DNA of 8,699 nucleotides, taken from Chloroflexota bacterium. Its GTDB lineage: Bacteria > Chloroflexota > UBA6077. A model generated the notes under the pieces. It saw only the letters and a list, made by a program, of their open reading frames with translations. It was not told where the DNA came from and did no database searches. This document shows positions 5,482 through 8,699 of the stretch, in pieces; position 1 is the stretch's first letter; every line of letters begins with the position of its first letter. Made by a program: the position numbers and the translations under genes. The stretch is taken from contig JAJZRD010000165.1 in assembly GCA_021845945.1 (NCBI GenBank), positions 1 through 8,699 on the forward strand, read 5' to 3'.

Positions 5482-6847
5482 GAGGCTTCGCCGGATCGTT
5501 GGGGAGGAGTGGGTCCTCACCACCCCCGAGGATCTGGTCTGCTACGGCTACGACGCCAGCTACCTGCAGGACCGGCCGTGGGTGGTAGTCCTACCCAGCT
5601 CCGCACAGGAGATCTCCGAGATCCTGAAGCTGGCCAACCAGGAGCAGCTGCCCATCGTGGCGCGAGGCACCGGAACCGGAATGTCTGGGGGATCCATCCC
5701 GGACCAGGCCAGCATCGTCCTCAGCGTCACTCGCATGAGCCGGATCGAGGAGATCGACCTGGTCAACCTGGTGGCCGTGGTGGAGCCCGGCGTCATCACC
5801 GCCGACCTGCAGGCCGAGGTGGAGGAGCTGGGTCTCTTCTACCCCCCCGATCCGGCCAGCCTGAAGCAGTCCACCCTGGGCGGCAACGTGGCCGAGGGGG
5901 CCGGCGGGCCCCGCTGCCTGAAGTACGGCACCACCAAGGACTACGTGCTGGGGCTGGAGGTGGTGTTACCCACCGGCGAGGTCATCCGCACCGGCGGCAA
6001 GCTGATGAAGGACGTCACCGGCTACAACCTTACCCAGCTGTTTGTCGGATCCGAGGGCACCCTGGGGGTGATCACCGAGATCATCCTCCGGCTGATCCCC
6101 AAGCCCGAGACGAAGCGCACCGCCATGGCCATCTTCCCACGGTTGGAGGATGCCACTCAGACGGTGACCAACCTGCTGGGCGCCGGCATTCTGCCCTCCA
6201 CCATCGAGATCATGGACACCACCACCATTCGGGTGGTGGAGGAGTATCTGAAGATGGGGCTGCCGGTGGAGGCCGGGGCGATCCTGATCGTCGAGGTGGA
6301 CGGACGGGAGGAGGCCATCCTGCCGGAGATCGAGCAGGTAGGCCGGGTCTGCGAGAATAGCGGCGCCTCCGAGGTGAAGGTCGCCACCACCGCCGAGGGG
6401 TGCGAGGCCCTCTGGAAGGCCCGTCGGGCCGTCTCGCCGGCCTTGGGACGGTTGGCCCCCGCCAAGCAGGGAGAGGATATCGCTGTGCCCCGCAGCGCCA
6501 TTCCCGAGATGGTGCGACGGATCGGGGAGATCTCCAAAAAGTACGACCTGGTCATCCCCGTCTTCGGCCACGCCGGGGACGGGAACCTGCACCCCAATCT
6601 GCTGTTCGACACTCGGGACCACGAGATGATGGAGCGGGTCCACCAGGCCGCCTCGGAGATCTTCGGCGCCGCCATCGAGCTGGGCGGCACCCTCTCGGGC
6701 GAACACGGGATCGGCCTGGTCAAGCAGCCCTACATCGCCCGCCGGCTGTCGCCCCCGGTGCTGGAGCTGATGCAGCGGATAAAGGCCACATTCGACCCCA
6801 ACGGCATCCTCAATCCTGGTAAAATGATTTACCCGGAACAGTCCTGA
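5462..6847 (+). CDS. glcD: FAD-linked 2-hydroxyacid oxidase, GlcD family (second paralogue)
   Basis: A 461-residue full-length GlcD homologue with the FAD-binding domain at about 38-220 (ARGTGTGMSGGS 67-78, YPPDPAS 127-133, GGNVAEGAGG 140-149, VGSEGTLGV 195-203) and an oxidase C-terminal domain (GHAGDGNLHP 369-378, GEHGIG 413-418, NPGKM 451-455). H370, H377 and E414 are the likely metal ligands. It aligns along its whole length with the first glcD, so the cluster carries two complete flavoprotein genes instead of the short GlcE usual beside GlcD in E. coli. Differences around the substrate region (ARRAVSPALGR and KQGEDIAVPRS here, GRRAALPALAR and VLEDATVPRS in the first copy) suggest a different substrate or a structural role. 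The ATG at 5462 is 20 bp inside glcF; only a weak ATAAGG (5453-5458) precedes it, consistent with coupling. The stop TGA (6845-6847) lies in a downstream repeat. Confidence 0.9.
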   Translation: MKTEIVERLRRIVGEEWVLTTPEDLVCYGYDASYLQDRPWVVVLPSSAQEISEILKLANQEQLPIVARGTGTGMSGGSIPDQASIVLSVTRMSRIEEIDLVNLVAVVEPGVITADLQAEVEELGLFYPPDPASLKQSTLGGNVAEGAGGPRCLKYGTTKDYVLGLEVVLPTGEVIRTGGKLMKDVTGYNLTQLFVGSEGTLGVITEIILRLIPKPETKRTAMAIFPRLEDATQTVTNLLGAGILPSTIEIMDTTTIRVVEEYLKMGLPVEAGAILIVEVDGREEAILPEIEQVGRVCENSGASEVKVATTAEGCEALWKARRAVSPALGRLAPAKQGEDIAVPRSAIPEMVRRIGEISKKYDLVIPVFGHAGDGNLHPNLLFDTRDHEMMERVHQAASEIFGAAIELGGTLSGEHGIGLVKQPYIARRLSPPVLELMQRIKATFDPNGILNPGKMIYPEQS

Positions 6848-6903
6848 GTGCTGAGTCCAACCATCCAGATCGGCGCCCGGGACTCAGGGCACAGGACGCA
6901 GGA
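6841..6903. repeat. Heptameric repeat array at the end of the second glcD
   Basis: GTCCTGA, GTGCTGA, GTCCAAC run from 6841. The opposite-strand type (GGGACTC, AGGGCAC, AGGACGC) follows near 6879-6900. The 18-bp blocks 6841-6858 and 6880-6897 are inverse complements at 15 of 18 positions, with a 21-bp spacer. The glcD stop codon lies in the first unit. It is the same family as 4085-4148. Nothing else is visible before the FmdB ribosome binding site. Confidence 0.6.
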
Positions 6904-6932
6904 CTTCGTATCCCGACCGCGAGGTGATTTCT

Positions 6933-7319
6933 ATGCCCATCTACGAGTATCGTTGCCACGGTTGCAGGCGTCGAGTCAGCGTCTTCTTCCGCAGCTTCAA
7001 CTCCACCGAGGCCCCCGTCTGCCCCCAGTGCGGCTCCACCAACCTTACCAAGCTGGTATCCCGCTTCGCCGTGATGAAGTCGGAGGAGGGCCGCCTGGAG
7101 GACTTGGCGGACCCCAGCAACCTGAGTGGGCTGGACGAGAACGACCCCAAGAGCATCGCCCGGTGGGCTAAGAAGATGGGGCAGGAGATGGGCGAGGATC
7201 TGGGGCCGGAGTACGAGGAGATGGTCGACCGGATGGAAGCCGGGGAGATGCCCGACGACGAGAGCCTGGGTGGGGGCGACGGACTCGACAGCGGATCATC
7301 CCTGGGCGAGGACCTTTGA
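6933..7319 (+). CDS. FmdB-family zinc-ribbon protein with acidic C-terminal extension
   Basis: A 128-residue protein starting MPIYEYRC, the signature of the FmdB putative regulatory family. Two CxxC knuckles, C8/C11 (CHGC) and C30/C33 (CPQC), should bind one zinc ion. The ribbon ends near residue 40. The remainder is helical and acidic (SEEGRLEDLADPSN, then MGQEMGEDLGPEYEEMVDRM) and ends in a Gly, Ser and Asp-rich tail without hydrophobic segments. The core FmdB domain is only about 40-60 residues, so the tail more than doubles it; similar tails are, from memory, found in Chloroflexota homologues. The ATG at 6933 is preferred over an in-frame GTG at 6924, because the GTG is part of the ribosome binding site GAGGTGA (6921-6927) and MPIYEY is the family start. 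FmdB proteins were first linked to formamidase/acetamidase regulation; the role here is unknown. Confidence 0.85.
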   Translation: MPIYEYRCHGCRRRVSVFFRSFNSTEAPVCPQCGSTNLTKLVSRFAVMKSEEGRLEDLADPSNLSGLDENDPKSIARWAKKMGQEMGEDLGPEYEEMVDRMEAGEMPDDESLGGGDGLDSGSSLGEDL

Positions 7320-7340
7320 TGCATCGTCCTCCGCGAAGCG

Positions 7341-7367
7341 GCATGAAGCTTGCGGTGATCTTCATGC
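7341..7367. promoter_or_regulatory. 8-bp inverted repeat upstream of the enolase-superfamily gene
   Basis: GCATGAAG (7341-7348) and CTTCATGC (7360-7367) are perfect inverse complements around an 11-nt centre, in the 70-bp gap before the GTG start at 7390. The spacing suits an operator or a small hairpin. There is no T-run, so it is not an obvious terminator. A separate 8-bp palindrome, GATGCATC, overlaps the FmdB stop (7318-7325). Confidence 0.35.
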
Positions 7368-7389
7368 ACTTGGATAAAGGAGGTTTCTC

Positions 7390-8481
7390 GTGAAGATAAC
7401 GAGCATCCAGGCCACCACCCATCGAGTCCCCGTCCGAGTCCCCCTGATCGACGACCCCATCTACCGGCAGATCGTCTTCACCCGGGTCGAGACCGACCAG
7501 GGGATCGCCGGCTACGGCATGACCAGCCAGATCCTCCGCTTCTCCGTCAAGGAATTCGTCAACCGGGAGCTGGGTCCCTTCCTGAAGGGCAGGGATCCCA
7601 TCGACACCGAGCGGCTGTGGAACGACTCCTACCTCCGCTTCAACCAGCGGGGCAGTTCGGGCGCCGTCCAGGGCGGCATCAGCGCGGTGGACATCGCCCT
7701 CTGGGATGTCAAGGGTAAGTACCTGAACCAGCCGGTGTGGCGGCTGCTGGGCGGCTACTCCGCCAAGGTCCCGGCCTACATCACCTTCGGCTTGCCGGAC
7801 TACGACCGGGATCAGCTGGTGGAGGTGGCCCGGATGCTGGTCGGCCAGGGCCAGGACAAGCTGAAGATGGTGGTGGCCAACGAAGGAGCTAAGGACATCC
7901 TGGAGGACGCTGCCCGGGTGAAGGTGGTGCGGGAGGCCATCGGCGACGGGGTCGAGCTGATGGTCGACGCCAACCAGCTGCTCGGCTACACCGACGCCCT
8001 CGAGCTGTGTCGCCGCCTCGAGCCCTACAACCTCCGATGGTTCGAAGAGCCCATCTTCGCCAACGACGTCGTCCAGCTGGCCGAGCTTCGCCGGCACACC
8101 AGGATCCCTATCTCGGCAGGGCAGAACGAGGGGCATCGATGGCGCCACCGGGACCTGATCGTGAACGGGGCGGTGGACATCGTCCAGCCCAACGTCGTCT
8201 ACGTCGGTGGCTACACCGAGGGGCAGAGGGTGGCTCACCTGGCCCAGGCCTTCAGCCTGCCCATCGCCAACGGCGGTGGGTGGCCCCACGTCAACGCCCC
8301 GCTCCATGGGGGCGTCGCCAACGGCTGGCGGGTGGAGTTTCATTACGTCATGTGGATGGCGGGAGAGGCGATCTTCAAGAACCCGCCGGGCCCGGTGCAG
8401 GGGTGGGTCACCCTCACCGACAGAGCCGGCCACGGCCTGGAGCCCAACGAGGACGTCCTGAGGGACACCGAGGAGCGGTGA
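7390..8481 (+). CDS. Enolase-superfamily protein, mandelate racemase/muconate lactonizing type
   Basis: The 363-residue product has the two-part fold of the family: an N-terminal capping domain (about 1-125) and a TIM-barrel-like domain (about 130-345). Members abstract the proton alpha to a carboxylate using Mg2+ and act as racemases, dehydratases or cycloisomerases. Visible landmarks are K157-L-K159, the metal-ligand strand MVDANQ with D193, and WFEEP with E219. The third ligand position reads AGQNEG (Q245, with E247 two residues on). Aligned by spacing to mandelate racemase, the catalytic Asp-His pair (D270, H297 there) falls on N268 (QPNVVYVGG) and G295 (NGGGWPH), with H300 nearby. The GTG at 7390 is supported by AAAGGAGGT (7376-7384), an almost complete anti-Shine-Dalgarno match. 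No transport or sugar-acid gene lies beside it in the window to indicate substrate; it may be a dehydratase or a divergent family member. Confidence 0.88.
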   Translation: MKITSIQATTHRVPVRVPLIDDPIYRQIVFTRVETDQGIAGYGMTSQILRFSVKEFVNRELGPFLKGRDPIDTERLWNDSYLRFNQRGSSGAVQGGISAVDIALWDVKGKYLNQPVWRLLGGYSAKVPAYITFGLPDYDRDQLVEVARMLVGQGQDKLKMVVANEGAKDILEDAARVKVVREAIGDGVELMVDANQLLGYTDALELCRRLEPYNLRWFEEPIFANDVVQLAELRRHTRIPISAGQNEGHRWRHRDLIVNGAVDIVQPNVVYVGGYTEGQRVAHLAQAFSLPIANGGGWPHVNAPLHGGVANGWRVEFHYVMWMAGEAIFKNPPGPVQGWVTLTDRAGHGLEPNEDVLRDTEER

Positions 8482-8489
8482 CCATAACT

Positions 8490-8524
8490 CCCTCTCCCCA
8501 TGGGAGAGGGTCGGGGGGAGGGCT
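8490..8524 (+). repeat. 35-bp hairpin repeat, copy 2
   Basis: CCCTCTCCC (8490-8498) and GGGAGAGGG (8502-8510) form a perfect 9-bp stem around CAT, followed by the G-rich tail ending GAGGGCT at 8524. It begins 8 bp after the enolase-superfamily stop and matches copy 1 (1365-1399) in length and layout. Confidence 0.8.
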
Positions 8525-8543
8525 GTCTGGTCGGCATCGATTG

Positions 8544-8578
8544 AGCCCTCACCCTCACCCTCTCCCAAAGGGAGAGGG
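8544..8578 (-). repeat. 35-bp hairpin repeat, copy 3, inverted
   Basis: Read on the minus strand this is the same 35-bp unit (CCCTCTCCC, TTT, GGGAGAGGG, G-rich tail ending GAGGGCT). It lies 19 bp from copy 2 in opposite orientation, so the pair can fold into one long imperfect cruciform or transcript hairpin from 8490 to 8578, a likely 3' boundary for the upstream transcript. Confidence 0.8.
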
Positions 8579-8598
8579 GATAAGTGCAGGAGGAGGAG

Positions 8599-8699
8599 AT
8601 GATTCTAGACCGGCCCAAGGAGGAGCTAGCTCAGGATCTGCTGGAGCAGGCGACGAAGCACTACGGTCCGGATCGGGCCGAGGAGCTGCGGAAGGAGAT
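8599..8699 (+). CDS. Start of an unidentified ORF (partial)
   Basis: An ATG at 8599 is preceded by a strong purine-rich ribosome binding site, AGGAGGAGG (8588-8596), and opens a frame that runs to the window edge without a stop. The first 33 residues contain MILDRPKEELAQ, LLEQATKHYGPDR and AEELRKE: soluble, charged and helix-prone, without a signal peptide. The segment is too short to assign a family. A small accessory protein of an amidase-type enzyme was considered but cannot be supported. It follows the inverted repeat pair, so it probably starts a new transcription unit. Confidence 0.6.
   Translation, partial: MILDRPKEELAQDLLEQATKHYGPDRAEELRKE

Noticed and set aside
3997..5523. Long minus-strand open frame (508 codons) opposite glcF
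   Set aside because: It covers a well-supported glcF and parts of both glcD genes, has no recognisable motif, and its ends are repeat sequence.
7350..7378. TTGCGG, 17 bp, GATAAA as a promoter for the enolase-superfamily gene
   Set aside because: The hexamer matches are weak, and transcription would start at about 7385, after the ribosome binding site.
7168..8568. Long minus-strand open frame (466 codons) opposite the enolase-superfamily gene
   Set aside because: Its beginning is the translated 35-bp repeat and the rest is antisense to the enolase-superfamily coding sequence.

Overview
The window is a GC-rich, gene-dense bacterial segment with every supported gene on the + strand. TTG starts (pfp, cysE), a GTG start (enolase-superfamily gene), strong purine-rich ribosome binding sites and several degenerate intergenic repeat families are all present. 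The gene content (group III phosphofructokinase with pyrophosphate-type residues, CysE with a helical tail, GlcD/GlcF cluster, FmdB-like zinc ribbon with a long acidic tail, enolase-superfamily protein) would fit a Chloroflexota-type genome. That placement is an inference from style and content; no rRNA or other phylogenetic marker is present.

Layout. Positions 2-64 hold the last 20 codons of a gene that looks like accA. A repeat-rich promoter region (about 63-230) and a leader of about 85 nt follow, then pfp (322-1353). A 35-bp hairpin repeat, a strong terminator-like hairpin and a TG-extended -10 box separate pfp from a two-gene unit, cysE (1532-2248) and a 66-residue DUF1858 redox-disulfide protein (2259-2459). 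A palindromic repeat (2467-2543) and a 12-bp palindrome precede a three-gene 2-hydroxyacid oxidase cluster: glcD-like (2673-4106), glcF-like (4180-5481) and a second glcD-like gene (5462-6847) overlapping glcF. An FmdB-family zinc-ribbon gene (6933-7319) and an enolase-superfamily gene (7390-8481) follow. An inverted pair of the 35-bp repeat and the start of another ORF (8599 to the edge) close the window.

How the genes fit together. accA next to phosphofructokinase recalls the accDA-pfkA arrangement known in Firmicutes and links fatty acid precursor supply with glycolysis. CysE makes O-acetylserine for cysteine synthesis, and its partner carries a CxxC redox motif, so that pair is plausibly sulfur or redox related. 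The GlcD-GlcF-GlcD genes should encode a flavin plus iron-sulfur membrane-associated dehydrogenase for glycolate, D-lactate or a similar 2-hydroxyacid. The enolase-superfamily protein may act on an acid sugar or related carboxylate, but its active site departs from the mandelate racemase pattern, so no substrate can be named.

No defence island, CRISPR array, prophage, insertion sequence, tRNA or rRNA is visible. The most unusual content is the intergenic repeats: three families, one of which begins on the stop codon of the preceding gene in all three places it occurs, and a promoter -10 box located in the loop of a terminator-like hairpin.
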